DNA from: Parasponia andersonii
Taxonomy: Eukaryota; Streptophyta; Magnoliopsida; Rosales; Cannabaceae
DNA length: 64,000 nucleotides
Direction of reading: 5' to 3'
Assembly: GCA_002914805.1 (NCBI GenBank)
Contig: JXTB01000001.1
Coordinates: 1,726,791 to 1,790,790 of the forward strand
The stretch's first letter is position 1. Each line of letters begins with the position of its first letter. A program made the position numbers and the translations under genes. This document shows, piece by piece, positions 11,258 to 22,690 of this stretch. The notes beneath the pieces were generated by a model. It was not told the origin of the DNA and did no database searches. It saw nothing but the letters and a program-made list of their open reading frames with translations.

Positions 11258-14242
11258 AATAACTATAAATTAGTAGAATAGAATAGGAAAAGGATAAGGT
11301 TATTGGATAATTCTAAAAATTAGGAAAAGGAGAATGATAATGGAAATGTTCTTTTGAAATTAATGGCCATAATTCAAAGAACAAGACATAGACAAAACTA
11401 ATTAGTAGCTTTTGTCTTCAAAATAATTCAAAAGGTATGAAAAAGAATAATATAGTGGAGACTTTCTTTGGGAGGTAGTGGCATTGAATTTCAAATAATT
11501 GAAAAAGAAGAAAGATTAGAGATAAAAGTAGTGGATGAGTGAAAAATAAAGTAAAAAAATAAGGTAATGGAGTATGAAAAGAAGATATATTGACAAAATT
11601 AGTAATAATAGTGCTTAGATTATTAGATAGAATATAAAAGTGTATATTATTGGATACCTCCTTTGGATGACCTATAAATAGATCTTTAATTTAGCAATTG
11701 GAAATCCATACTTAACCTTCCAATTACTTAGCCAAAACTATCTTCATTTTTCGAATTATCCTTTCTCAAAAAAAAAAAAAAAACTCTTTCTACCTCACGT
11801 TCTTCCAAACACAAAAGAGCTATAATATTTTACCCATCTTTCTTGCTTTCCTATAAAGCCTCTAGAAATTAAGAATTGTAATCAAGAGAAGAGAGTACCT
11901 AGTTTTGTGATGGAGATATAAGGAAGAAGAAGGAAAGATTTTAGAAGTAAAATATTGATACTTGGAAAAGTTTCCAAGCACTCCAAAAAAGAAGATTCAA
12001 ACTTAGAAGATAAATATTTCCTCACCTTACTTGTTATATGTTGAAGTAGATTCTATAGAAGAATAATATATTTGATCTACTTAGATGTTATATAATTTAT
12101 ATTATGATTAGGCTTATTTTGTTGATTTCTTAAGGCTCTAAATATGAAGACTTCAGAATAATAAAGGCTAATAATAATAATAATAATAATAGTAAAATCA
12201 AAAGGAATAAATATAATATTGGAAGATTTTCAAGTATAAGACCCTAAAATAAAATATATATAAAAATGAACCAAGTTTAACGGTTCAGACATAGATCCTT
12301 AAGAACAATTTTTTCCCATTACAAATGCTTTCCCATCAATATTTATCTTTGGAGGGTATAAATATTAGAAATCTTAAGATTATGGGCAAAAATATAGACT
12401 ATAAAATTTGAAATTTTGGGTTAGAAATTAGGTACAAGAATAAATAGAAAACTTTATTTTAGATCTCTGATTGGGATAAGATTTATTTAAGTTTAAGACA
12501 TGAAATCAATTATGGAAAATAAATGATGTATGTCTCTAATTGTATTTAGCCTAAGTTTAATTATAGGCCTAAAAAACATGATCAATGCCTAATAATATAT
12601 AGCCCAAGTATGATTTTAGATTTTAAATCTGTGTAGCTATTAGTGTGTTTTGCTCACTTATCATATTATGACCTTTAATTATGAATAAAGTACTTAATCA
12701 AGATTAATTTTTGATGAAAAGAATTATAACTAAGGAAACTTAACTGATTTAGGATGATATTAATCAAATCAACAACCAAATTATTGATAGATTAAAAAGA
12801 TCACCATGATAAAGGTTAAAGAGAATTAAATCTCATCTATATAAGTTAAAAGTATAAATTAGTTAATGAATATAACGTGATATTGTTTCTAAAATATAAA
12901 GTTTTATATTTGATCAAGACTGAGTCTTAGTTGTTTTAAGCTCACTAAGTAATTAGAGGCTTAAAAAAAGTCCAAGTCTACTTTAAATTACTCTTACAAA
13001 TAGAGTATGCATATATCAGGGCAAAATTTCGACTTAGGTGTGTATAATTAATGAGTGGAACTAAGACAATGATATTACAAGGTAAGTACAATCTCATCTA
13101 TGGCATGGATGGTTTGAAAATATTTCATGTTTGTAGTACGATATGTTTGAAATTATTTTATGTGTTAACTTGCCTTTATTTTATTATTGTATAGCCTATG
13201 TATAATATACGTTTATAAAGAAAAATTTCCAATGCTATAAAAAAGATGTATGTTTACTTTACAATATTACCATGTAAAAATACTTTAGCATACTTTAACA
13301 AAGGAAATGCTATGATAATGGAATATAAATTTTTGTTCGTTGTTAAAGCATTTCCACTTATGTTAAGAGAAGACTAAATAAGATAAAGAATTTAAAGGTG
13401 TCGTATTAACTTCCACTAGATGAAGATATCTGAGGGAAAATAAGACTGACCTCCCCTAAGTGAGGATTCCCAAGGAAAATTATGTAAAGAATATGACCGT
13501 AGGTGTTTTTAGTTGGGTCACTCTCCTAGTTCCCTATTCTGTAGTGTGCACTTGGTACGTATACTAGGACTCATAAAAAAGATAAAAGACTTTGTAATAA
13601 GGAATGAGATAAAATAATGATACAATATCTTATAATAAAGCATAAAGAAATGACTTCATAAAATAGCATAACCGGACTTTCATAAAAGATTGTTTATTTA
13701 TAAATAAAATATTTTGTGAGAATTACATTGTATATACTGAGCGAAAGTTCATATTTTATGAGTATCTATGTTATAGGTACCAAAGGAAAGAAACCTCTGA
13801 TTTGATTGATGGGCTAGTTAAAATCGAGGCAGGAATGAATGTGAGGCACGAGTAATGGAATACCACCATTAAAATTACTTTTACATATTTTCTTATTATT
13901 AGACAAATGATTTCAATTATGTAAGCTTGATATTGTTTAAAAACATATTTATGACTTGGCCTTTCATTTCACAATGCATGGTTTTATGAAATTGAACTTG
14001 GAAATATATATCAATTGAGTACAGCTTAAATGTATGTTTTTCAAAAGATCTAAAATAGAAATTTTTTTGATTTAAATAAATATAAAACTTAAAGTGTTTT
14101 GTCAAAAAGATCTAAACTGTCTAAGGAGAGCTTGGAACTTAAGTGGTCCGTATGTGACTCCCCTCTTTACCTGAGAGCCCTTTATAGTTGCACATTATTT
14201 AAATCATCCAAAGAAAAAGTTTATAAACAAATTTAAATAAAG
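11258..14242 (+). repeat. T1 3' LTR (interrupted at its right end by L-C)
   Basis: This ~3 kb non-coding stretch begins after the polypurine tract, contains a TATA-like box (11673-11680) some 415 bp in, and ends with ~305 bp that match 2392-2695, the visible part of the 5' LTR. A (taa)n-type microsatellite lies at 12169-12191. The last ~185 bp expected from the 5' LTR (2696-2886) are missing because L-C begins at 14243. No open frame longer than about 60 codons makes sense. Confidence 0.6.
11673..11680 (+). promoter_or_regulatory. TATA-like box in T1 3' LTR
   Basis: The octamer tataaata lies in 'gatgacctataaatagatc', the only classic TATA context in this LTR, at a plausible distance from the LTR start. 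It would set the start of the element RNA. Activity is not shown. Confidence 0.4.
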
Positions 14243-15633
14243 GTTACTAAGATTCTTGCATACCTACTAAGACAATAATAAATATATTCCAAATACATAT
14301 TAGGCATCTAGGAGTCATTACTACCACTTCCACAGTAACATGCTCATTCCTTATGTTATGTTCTTTTACATACATATTATTATACTAATGATTGTCGAAG
14401 TGTCCAGATACAGTATATAGGTTCAGTAACCTCAGAGGGAGAGTTCAGTTTGCTAAATGAACAGAGAATATATTTATGAAAGTAATATTATGTGAACATA
14501 TATTAAGGTCATACTTATTGATAACTTGGTCAAATAGTAGTTTTTTTGGTAAAATACAATTTTCACGCATTTTGGAGCTGAATTCACTATGTGTTTAACA
14601 TGTCAAATAGCTTAAATTCAATATTTAGAACTAATTTATAGTATTTTATTTGTTAGCTCTAGGTAAACACGAAGTGACATTCCCGACACTAATTTATATT
14701 TTATTTCACTAGTAGCTTAGAATAAGCTTAATTGCATAATGTCATTTTTGTGTATTCTAATAATTGAGTGCTAATACTATGTTTAGATTATTAATTAGAG
14801 TTTAATTGACTTATTTTTATGTTTAATGATTGGTTATAGGGCTAGGTTTCACTAGATTACAGTAAAACCTAGCACATGAGATATATGTCAAAATATTACT
14901 AGTTTTCACTTCCTAAGCTAGGATTTACCAACTTTGTTTACAATTCAGTATATAAGAATGACCAGCAATGTGGTGAGTAAGCTAAGGATGATTTAAAGCT
15001 TGACACATGGAAAGTAAAGTGTAAACTACCCAAAATACCCCTCAGAATTTAAGTTATGCCTTTTGGACTAAATCTGGTCATTTGAGTTTCCTTTCTCTCC
15101 AGCCATGACCTGAAACTTTTCAACTCATTTTTATACTTCTCTCAACATTTTTTAGTCAGATCCAAGAGTTTCCAAGTGGTAGAACTCAAGTTAGAGCTCT
15201 AAAATATAAGATAATTCTACTAGGTCTTCTTTCTAGATCTTGTCCTTTAATTTCAATTGACTACTTGTTCTCACTTAAATAATGGTTTTTTTTTTCAGTC
15301 TTTTTAAGTTGAAAAATCTATTTCTAAGTCTTGGGATCAGTTTGGTGGAGATAGAAGGCAAGAAGTCATGCAAAGACTCAAACTAGTCAATGTGAGGTTT
15401 ATGTAGGATTTTGAATTTGTAGTTAATTTCTTTTGTTTCAGCTCTTAAACTAAAGCTATTATTTGATGAATAATGGCCCTAGGAACCTTTATATTTTACT
15501 AGAAATATAAAATTTAAGTAGAGGATTAAAGTTAGGCCTAAAGCCCTAAAATTTGCTATTTATAAAATAAAGTGTTTTCATGAATAGTAGATTAAGTTTT
15601 CTATATTTGTAATCTATTTTTTTAAACTTAGAG
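14243..15633 (+). repeat. L-C, left part
   Basis: This is a direct-orientation copy of L beginning at 'gttactaagattcttgcat', which aligns with the L-B start after loss of a few terminal bases. It runs to the G3 insertion point. The preceding T1 LTR ends in AAAG; the join shows no clear target duplication. Confidence 0.7.
15629..15633. other. G3 target-site duplication, left copy
   Basis: TAGAG precedes the G3 left LTR; TAAAG follows the right LTR at 22691-22695. L-A has 'ttatag' at the matching place. One mismatch fits an old insertion. Confidence 0.6.
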
Positions 15634-16368
15634 TTATATCAACCATGCCAACAATGTGGCGAAACCCATTACCAAATCTAGAAACATAACCCAAAGATAT
15701 TTGAAGTTTGATGGGAACCACAGCCTGTTACTTAGCAAAAGTAATAATCTTGGTATGGTGAAAACGCCATAAAGAGGAATGGATGATCCATTTGATAAGT
15801 AAGTTGAATGCCAAAATGAGTCCCTTGATAAGTTCAGAAACATTTCTTCAAGAACTCAAGAAGAAAAAAATTCACAATATCATTAATTTTCAAAAATCTC
15901 CTAACATAATGTTGTAGGCGGCACATATATAGTGGAATTATACTTGCTAGGGTTTTTTAAATTGTAAAAACTACTAATTTACCCTTAATGAAGAAAAGAC
16001 ACACCTAAAATAACCCTAAAAATATTTAAAATTAAAAACATAAAAAACTAAAGATAGAATTACAAAGAAAACATGCCTATATCAGCTTATAAACCCCCTT
16101 AAACGTGTATAATGGATTAGACATGCAAGTTGGCCATACAATGGCTCAATAGACGTGTATAGCTGATTGGTTCTTTCCCAGATTGACTTGGATGAGCAAA
16201 ACAAACATTTTTTCACTCTCAGTAGTGAGCACACTTTCTTCTTGTTGTAGAACTCTTTGGACTAAGTTATTCAGCTCTTTTTTGAATATTTTAGTTCGAG
16301 CCCTCATCACCGGACCAATTGGAACTTATACTGGACCACGAATCTTGACAGCCTTGATGTCCTCATCA
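15634..16368 (-). repeat. G3 3' LTR
   Basis: It is homologous to 22010-22690, sharing runs such as 'tcttcaagaactcaagaag' and 'gattgacttggatgagcaaaac'. On the minus strand it starts TGATGA right after the polypurine tract. Its outer end is mutated (ATATC for ATACA). Confidence 0.85.
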
Positions 16369-16382
16369 TTCCCCCCTTCTTG
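16369..16382 (-). promoter_or_regulatory. G3 polypurine tract inside the coding frame
   Basis: On the minus strand it reads tcaagaaggggggaa directly before the LTR start TGATGA. The same bases are translated as Q-E-G-G-N in the polyprotein frame, which continues into the LTR. Confidence 0.7.
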
Positions 16383-17521
16383 AGAAGGATTTGCCCTCAA
16401 ATCATCATCACCTGTAACAAAAGGACTCAAGTCAGTAACATTGAAAGCAGCACTAACATTGTACTCACATCATAAATCAAGTCTGTAGGCATTGTCATTG
16501 ATCCATTCGAGCACTTGAAATGGACCATCTCCTCAGGGTAGTAACTTAGAATGTCTTTGAGCCAAAAACCTTTCTTTTCTCTTGCGTAACCACACTCAGT
16601 CTCTAGCTAAAAAATCAGCTTGTGACGTCCTTTGTTTGCTTGCTGTATATATTGCTCGGTTTTACTCTTTATGTTGAGTCGTGCTCTCTCATGGAGTTGC
16701 TTCACAAATTTTGCCTTCTTCTTACTATCTAAATTCACATGCTCAGAGACAGGTAAAGGTGATAAATTTAAAGGAGTTAAATGATTAAAACCATAAACAA
16801 TTTCAAACAAAGAGAACTTAGTAGGAGAATGAACACAACGATTATAAGTAAACTCAACATATGGTAAACAGTCCTCCCAAGTCTTAATATTCTTACTAAT
16901 AACAGCCCTCAACAAAGTGGATAAAGTTTTATTGACTACTTTAGTTTTTCTATTAGTTTGAGGATGACAAGTAGTAGAAAACAAAAGTTTTGTTCCTAGT
17001 TTACCCCATAACATTTTTCAAAAATAGCTTAAGAACTTCGTGTCACGATCTGAAATGATGGTCCTAGGTATACCATCTAACCTCACATTCTCCCTAAAGA
17101 ACAAATCTACTATATGAAAAGCATCATCAGTCTTATTGATGATGACAACCCTTAACAAAGTGGATAAAGTCTTATTGACTACTTCAGTTTGTCCATCGGT
17201 TTGAGGATGACAAGTAGTAGAAAACAAAAGTTTTGTTCCTAGTTTATCCCATAACATTTTTCAAAAATAGCTCAAGAACTTAGCATCACGATCTGAAATG
17301 ATGGTCCAAGGCATACCATTTAACTTCACATTCTCCCTTTAGAACAAATTTGCTACATGAAAAGCATTGTCAATCTTATGACAAGGAATAAAATGAGCCA
17401 TCTTAGAAAACCGATCTACAATCACAAAGATTGAATCCCACCTACGTCTACTCCTAAGTAAACCCAAAACAAAATCCATCGAAATGTCAATCCAAGGTGA
17501 ACTAGGAATAGGTAAGAGCAT
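16370..17521 (-). pseudogene. G3 integrase core and C-terminal region, with internal duplication
   Basis: The minus strand reads [20 protein letters not shown]...[15 protein letters not shown] (first catalytic D in V-D-R), then IISDRD (second D), then [12 protein letters not shown] (catalytic E). A 243 bp unit holding IISDRD through [13 protein letters not shown] is present twice in frame (16911-17153 and 17154-17396). Both copies carry the same TGA at the position of the usual FWK tryptophan. The second unit also has NRKTKVVN, losing the glutamate. Downstream come [12 protein letters not shown], the SEHVNL linker and a GPF-type block (near 16530). In-frame text continues past the polypurine tract into the LTR. 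Confidence 0.8.
16911..17396 (-). repeat. 243 bp in-frame tandem duplication within G3 integrase
   Basis: Starts AACAAAGTGGATAAAG at 16911 and again at 17154, exactly 243 bp (81 codons) apart. The copies differ at scattered positions, so the duplication is not an assembly echo. Confidence 0.9.
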
Positions 17522-18640
17522 TTAAAGACCATTTGACTGAATCCTAGATTTAGCTTGCCTACAAGTAATACACCTATCACAAACCTTTTCAACATCCCAT
17601 TTCATGTGTGGCCAATAGAAATGCTCCTGCAAAATAGCTAGGGTTTTAGTGACTCCAAAGATTCCTATTAATCCTCCACCATGGGATTCCCGAATTAACA
17701 AGTCTCTGATTGAACAATTGGGAACACTCAACTTATTTTCTCTAAACAAGAAGCCCTTATGCTTATAGAACTTATCCTCTGTAGATTTCTTATATGCACT
17801 ATATACCTCACTAGAATCATGGTCATCATAATAAAGCTCCTTAATATGCTCACAACAAAGAAATTTAGCATGAAGAGTAGAGATTAAGGCATACTTGCGT
17901 AAAAGTGCATCCACAACTATATGTTCCTTACATTGTTTATAACAAATAACATAGGGAAAAGTCTCATGAACTCTACCCATCGAGCATGTCTTTTGTTCAA
18001 CTTGTGTTGGCCTTTCAAGTGTTTCAAGGATTCATGATCCGTATGAGTCACAAATTCCTTTAGCCATAAACATTGTTGCCATGTCTCCAAAGTTCGAACC
18101 AATGCATACAACTCATTGTCATAAGTGGGATAGTTAAGTGCAGTCCCGCTTAGCTTTTCACTAAATTACGTTATTGGTCTTCCATTCTACATAAGAACAA
18201 CACCTATACCTATACCAGAAGTATTATATTCGATTTTGAACACTTTAGAAAAGTTAGGTAAAACAAGTAAAGGAGCGTGAGTAAGTTTGTGTTTAATGAG
18301 CTGAAATGCCTTCTCTTGTTCTTCACCCCATTTAAATGCAACATTCTTCTTAATGACTTCGGTAAGTGGTGCAGTAATAGTGCTAAAATCTTTCACGAAC
18401 CTCCTATAAAAACTAGCAAGTCCATGAAATCTTTTAATATTACCCATACTAGAAAAGGTCAGCCACTCTTGGATGGCTTTGATCTTCTCTTCATCAACCT
18501 CGATTCCTTTAGCTCTCACACAAAACCTAGGAAAACAAGCTTATCGGTGCAGAAAGTACACTTTTTGAGGTTAGCATATAACTTCTCCTTTCTAAGCACA
18601 TCCAAAACCAATTGCAAATATGAGACGTGATCATACAAAC
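17522..18640 (-). pseudogene. G3 RNase H and integrase zinc-finger region
   Basis: On the minus strand: an RT tail and RNase H start (18519 to 18187: FHGLASFYRRFVKDFSTITAPLTE and a following hydrophobic block), then RNase H pieces with [14 protein letters not shown] (18111-17917). Next comes the integrase N-terminus with HHCC residues (ESHGGGLIGIFG..., HFYWPHMKWDVEKVC, CITCRQAKS; 17980-17522). Stops and shifts separate these blocks. The order and spacing are normal for a Ty3 polyprotein. Confidence 0.8.
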
Positions 18641-19364
18641 TCTTGCTCTAAATCAAAATATCATCAAAATAATCAACAATGAATTTTCCAATGAAATCAT
18701 GCAAAACATGATTCATTAAGCGCATGAAAGTACTAGATTCATTAGTGAACTCAAATGGCATAACCAACCACTCATACAATCCATATTTAGTTTTAAATGT
18801 TGTTTTATATTCATCACCTTCTTTCATCCTAATTTGATGATATCTACTTTTAAGATCAATTTTAGAAAATACACAAGAACCATGCAGCTCATCTAACATA
18901 TCATCTAAGCGAGGAATAGGGTGTTGATACTTTACAGTTATATTGTTGATGGCTCTGTAATCAACACACATCCTCCATGTCCTATCCTTCTTAGGAACTA
19001 GAATCACTGGAATTGCATATGGACTCATGCTTTCTCTCACATATCCCTTCTCCAACAATTCTTTAACTTGTCTTTGAAGTTCCTCTATCTTCTCTGGATT
19101 ACTTCTATATACTAGATGGTTTGGAATTGATGCTCCAGGAATGAAATCGATTTGATGTTCAATCCCTTGGATTGGTGATAAACTATGTGGCACCTCCTCG
19201 AGAAACATATCCTAAAACTCTTCGAAGAGAGAAACAATAATACTAGGCAAAGAAGAATTAAGTTGGTTAGTATTTAAAAGAGTCTCCTTGTACATGAGTA
19301 AAATCATCAGCCGTTTTGAAATCAATGCTCGCATAACCTCACTTGTTCTTGTATAGAAATTTCT
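18641..19364 (-). pseudogene. G3 reverse transcriptase
   Basis: The frame 19208-18648 reads [67 protein letters not shown] and ends in [10 protein letters not shown]. The palm motif keeps both aspartates (F-D-D). A stop follows the motif at once. The N-terminal stretch before 19208 (to 19364) is degenerate. This is the best preserved catalytic domain of the element. Confidence 0.85.
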
Positions 19365-19982
19365 TTATTTTCTCTCTATTTTTACCTCATTGGCTGAATC
19401 CTTCTCTTTTTTTTTTTGCTCAATAGATTCAGCTTTACTCTTTCTTTTTCTCTCTAAGATCATGTGACTCTCTCCCCTTTCACTCTTACTATGTATAACC
19501 TCACTATTCTTTTCATTCTCATTCTTTTGTCTCAATTTTTGCAATCTCACTTGATCTTCATAAACTTGTTTTGGTGTCAATGAAACTAGAATGATTGTTC
19601 TTTGGTTGAACATGAATGAATATTTGTTGGTGAAGCCATCATATTGTACATGTCAATTAAACTGCCACGGTCTTCTTAGGAGAAGATGCCTAGCTTACAT
19701 TGGTACTACATCACACAATACTTCATCTTCATATTTACTGATCCAAAACAGTACAACAACTTGCTTTGTGACCCTCACTTCACTGCTATCATTCAACCAT
19801 TGGAGCTTGTATGGACGAGGGTACCTAAGTGTTATGAGCCGTAGCTTTTCAACTATGGAAGTACTAGCAACATTAGTGAAACTACCACCATCAACAATAA
19901 CACTACATACCTTGTCTTTCACGTGGCAACAAGTGTGAAAAATGTTCTCCCGTTGTACTTCTTCTTCCTCCTTAACTTGCAA
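19365..19982 (-). pseudogene. G3 protease and charged linker
   Basis: The frame 19982-19695 begins with a basic/acidic stretch, then VKDKVCSVIVDGGSFTNVAS: the retropepsin D-S-G is here D-G-G, as in several Ty3 clades. After a frameshift a Lys/Glu-rich linker (19613-19365) leads to the reverse transcriptase. The highly charged composition suggests a flexible spacer. Confidence 0.7.
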
Positions 19983-20002
19983 TCTTAAGGCTCGTCATGC
20001 GA

Positions 20003-21192
20003 CTAACCCGAGCATTTCACCATGATTTGTCCCAAACTCTTCATCTCCCATAGAGGCATATCATCATAATCAGCCTCATCCTCAGATTCAAACTCACTAT
20101 TCTCTCGGATCACCATAACTCGCTTATTTGGACATTGGCTAGCTATGTGCCCTTTTTCCTGACATTTGAAGCATTTAATCTCACTAGAACAAGTCGAAGT
20201 GGGGCTCATTTGCCTTGTGCAGTCGTGAGAGTAGTGGCAATTTTGGACTCGGGTTTGGCCTTGGAAGTGGAAGAGCTTTCTTCTTTCATTGAGTAGCTCG
20301 ACCTCCAAGGTGCTGCACTAGAAGTTTGTAGGGCTAGTCTTGGTCATGTACCACCCCTCTTGAGTTGTCTCTCTACCTTGATTGCCATATGCACCAAATC
20401 TTCCAATTCCATATAATGGTGTACCTTAATCGTGTTAGCAATCTCTCAGTTTAAACCATTCAAAAATTTGGCCATTGTCGCTTCCCAGTCCTCCTCCATA
20501 TTGGCTCTAGTCATAGCTATCTCCATCTCCTTATAACACTCATCAACACTACGGTTACCTTAATAGAGGCCTTGTAGCTTTAAGTATAGATCCCGATAGT
20601 AGTGACTTGGCACAAATCATCGTCTCATTGCTCTTTTCATCTCATCCCAGGTTTCAATAGAGTGTTCTTTATTTCATCTCCTATTAATACAAAACTGATC
20701 CCACCACACAATAGCATAATCAGTAAATTCGATTGTAGCAAGTTTTACCTTTTTTAATTCTGAGTAATTATGACAATCGAAAACCAAGTCTATCTTCTTT
20801 TCCCACTTGAGGTATGCTTTGGGATCACTTTTTCCTTGAAAAGCAGGAATTTTCATCTTGATATTTCCTAAGTTGTTATCTACCTGGTTTCTAGCTTTTC
20901 TATCCCTGCCATATCTCCTATGGTTGCCCATTGACATCCTATCAAACTCCTCTTCCACACTATCCCCTTCAGCTTCATCCACCTCCTCAACTTCTCTTCG
21001 GTACAACCTATCCCTCCTTTATGGCTACCTTCATTGTGATCCCTCTTCTACTCTATCCAACCTTTCATGTATTTGTTCTAATTCTACCATCATCATCTGC
21101 CTCTTCTCTCCCATTAATGCTTGAATTTGTAAATTTGGAATAGCTTATTATTGAACATCTTCATTTGACCTTTTCTCTTGATTTTTAGACAT
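20003..21192 (-). pseudogene. G3 gag with CCHC zinc knuckle
   Basis: A start at 21192 (MSKNQEKR) precedes an acidic region (DEAEGDSVEEEFDR) and a gag core (KIPAFQGKSDPKAYLKWEKKI, AIVWWDQF; 21006-20674). The C-terminal part (20308-20003) keeps an intact CCHC knuckle, CFKCQEKGHIASQC, followed by an acidic tail. Stops at about 21150, 21015 and 20670 break the frame. It would coat the element RNA. Confidence 0.8.
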
Positions 21193-22009
21193 GATTGAAA
21201 TCTTCAAAACAAGGTTAGAATAATATCGAAAAGGACCTCACCACACTCCCTTATGTGTTTCACTTAAAAAATACGACACACTCAATAGCACTCGTGTTTC
21301 ACTCAATAATTTTTGGCTTTGACCTTGTTATGATATCACACATACTACCTTTTTCCACTCGTATTCTTCTTTAAGTTCTTTCAAAACTAAACAAAAACTA
21401 ATAAAAAAGGTTCAAGCAGCAAATCAAGACAAGAACAAACTAAATGAATAAGATTTTATCACGGATTTTGATGATTTTTAACACTCAAGTGTGGGGTTTT
21501 GGTAAAAAGGGGTTTTAGGACACAAGAAATAAGATTGAAACAAAAAAAAATTAATAAGGGTTATGGTGTTTCGCTCAATAATTTTTTGTTTTTTGGATCC
21601 TCTTAATTTTTCCTCCTTTCCTTTTCTTCCTTTTCCCGTTTCTTTTCTTTCCTTTTCTTTTCTTTCGTTAATGTTGTAGAAACATGTGAAGGACACAAGA
21701 GAATCCGGTAACTCAAAGAAATAGGTAACTTTTGATTTTAAGAAACGAGTAACAAGAAATCTAGAAAACTGGAACGCAAAGATCACATTTTTATTTTTTT
21801 GTAAACTTTAATGGATGCAAATATATTCAAAGAGGAACCCAAAACAAGGACAAAACCCGAAACCAAAACTCAATCAAAAATGCTGAAAAGAAAATAAAAT
21901 GGTCGAATAAGATTTTCGGCCGAATTAGAACCTAACCCTAAATAGTAACCGACAAGAAAAAAACAAAAAGGATAGGCAAACCTGATGAACCTAGGCTCTT
22001 GATACTAAC
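21193..22009 (-). other. G3 5' leader with primer-binding site
   Basis: This is the ~800 bp untranslated leader between the 5' LTR and gag. The primer site at 21993-22008 reads, on the minus strand, agtatcaagagcc, close to the initiator-Met tRNA type. A pyrimidine/purine-rich stretch lies around 21600-21665. No gene was seen. Confidence 0.65.
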
Positions 22010-22690
22010 TGATACAAACCATGCTAACAATGTGACGAAACCTGTTTGATGGTAACTGCAACCTATTGCTTAGCAAAAGTAAGAACCTTGGTATGGTGAA
22101 GATGCCACAAACAAGAATGGATGATACGTTTGATAAGTCAGTTGAACGCTGCAAGAAATCCCTTAATAAGTTCAGAAAAGTTTCTTCAAGAACTCAAGAA
22201 GAAAAAAATTCACAATTTTATGAATTTTCGAAAATCTCCCAACATAATGTCGTAGGCGACACATATTTAGCCGAATTATACTTGCTAGGGTTTTTTAAGT
22301 TATAAAAATTACTAATCTACCCTTAATGAAGAAAAGACACGCCTAAAATAGCCCTAAAAATACTCAAAAATTAAAAATGTCAAAAACTAAAGATAGAATT
22401 ACAAAGAAACATGCCTATATCAGCTTATAAACCCACTTACACATGTATGATAGATTAGAGATGTAATGGCTCAATGGATGTGTATAGCTGATTGGTTCTT
22501 TCCCAGATTGACTTGGATGAGCAAAACCAACCTTTGTTCACTCTTAGTAGTGAACACATTTTCTTATTATAGAACTCTCCAGACTAAGTTATTCAGCTCT
22601 TCTTTGAATCTTTTAGCTCAAGCCCTCGTCACTAGATCAACTGGAACTTGTACTGGACCACGATTCTTGACAGCTTTGATGTTCTCATCA
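22010..22690 (-). repeat. G3 5' LTR
   Basis: Homologous to 15634-16368 but about 54 bp shorter, mainly through loss of the stretch near 22055. Its inner end is TGATACAAACC (plus strand); the outer end is CTCATCA, followed by TAAAG. Confidence 0.85.

Larger units (their letters stand above)
2390..14242 (+). mobile_element. T1: degenerate Tekay-like Ty3/gypsy retrotransposon
   Basis: In order on the plus strand: the end of a 5' LTR (2390-2886), a tRNA-iMet-type primer site, gag remnants, protease, reverse transcriptase, RNase H, integrase (split by L-B), a polypurine tract (11248-11257) and a long 3' LTR (from 11258). Gag and integrase wording matches Tekay/Del chromoviruses. The frame is broken by many stops, and the integrase C-terminus with any chromodomain is deleted between about 11218 and 11236. 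The pairing of the two LTRs rests on a ~300 bp match between 2392-2695 and 13938-14242. Most of the 5' LTR would lie left of the window, beyond L-A. Confidence 0.75.
15634..22690 (-). mobile_element. G3: full-structure Ty3/gypsy element nested in L-C
   Basis: Two related LTRs bound the element (15634-16368 and 22010-22690). On the minus strand from the right LTR: primer site, gag, protease, reverse transcriptase, RNase H, integrase and polypurine tract. TAGAG/TAAAG flank it. Many stops and frameshifts and visibly diverged LTRs (the right one lacks ~38 bp around 22055) make it an old, inactive copy. The integrase and C-terminal wording resembles CRM/Reina-type chromoviruses, in which coding sequence can run into the 3' LTR. 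Lineage is by eye and uncertain. Confidence 0.85.

Noticed and set aside
18277..18630. 117-codon plus-strand frame
   Set aside because: It is the antisense of the G3 RT/RNase H region and has no domain.
19591..19938. 115-codon plus-strand frame
   Set aside because: Antisense of the G3 protease region.
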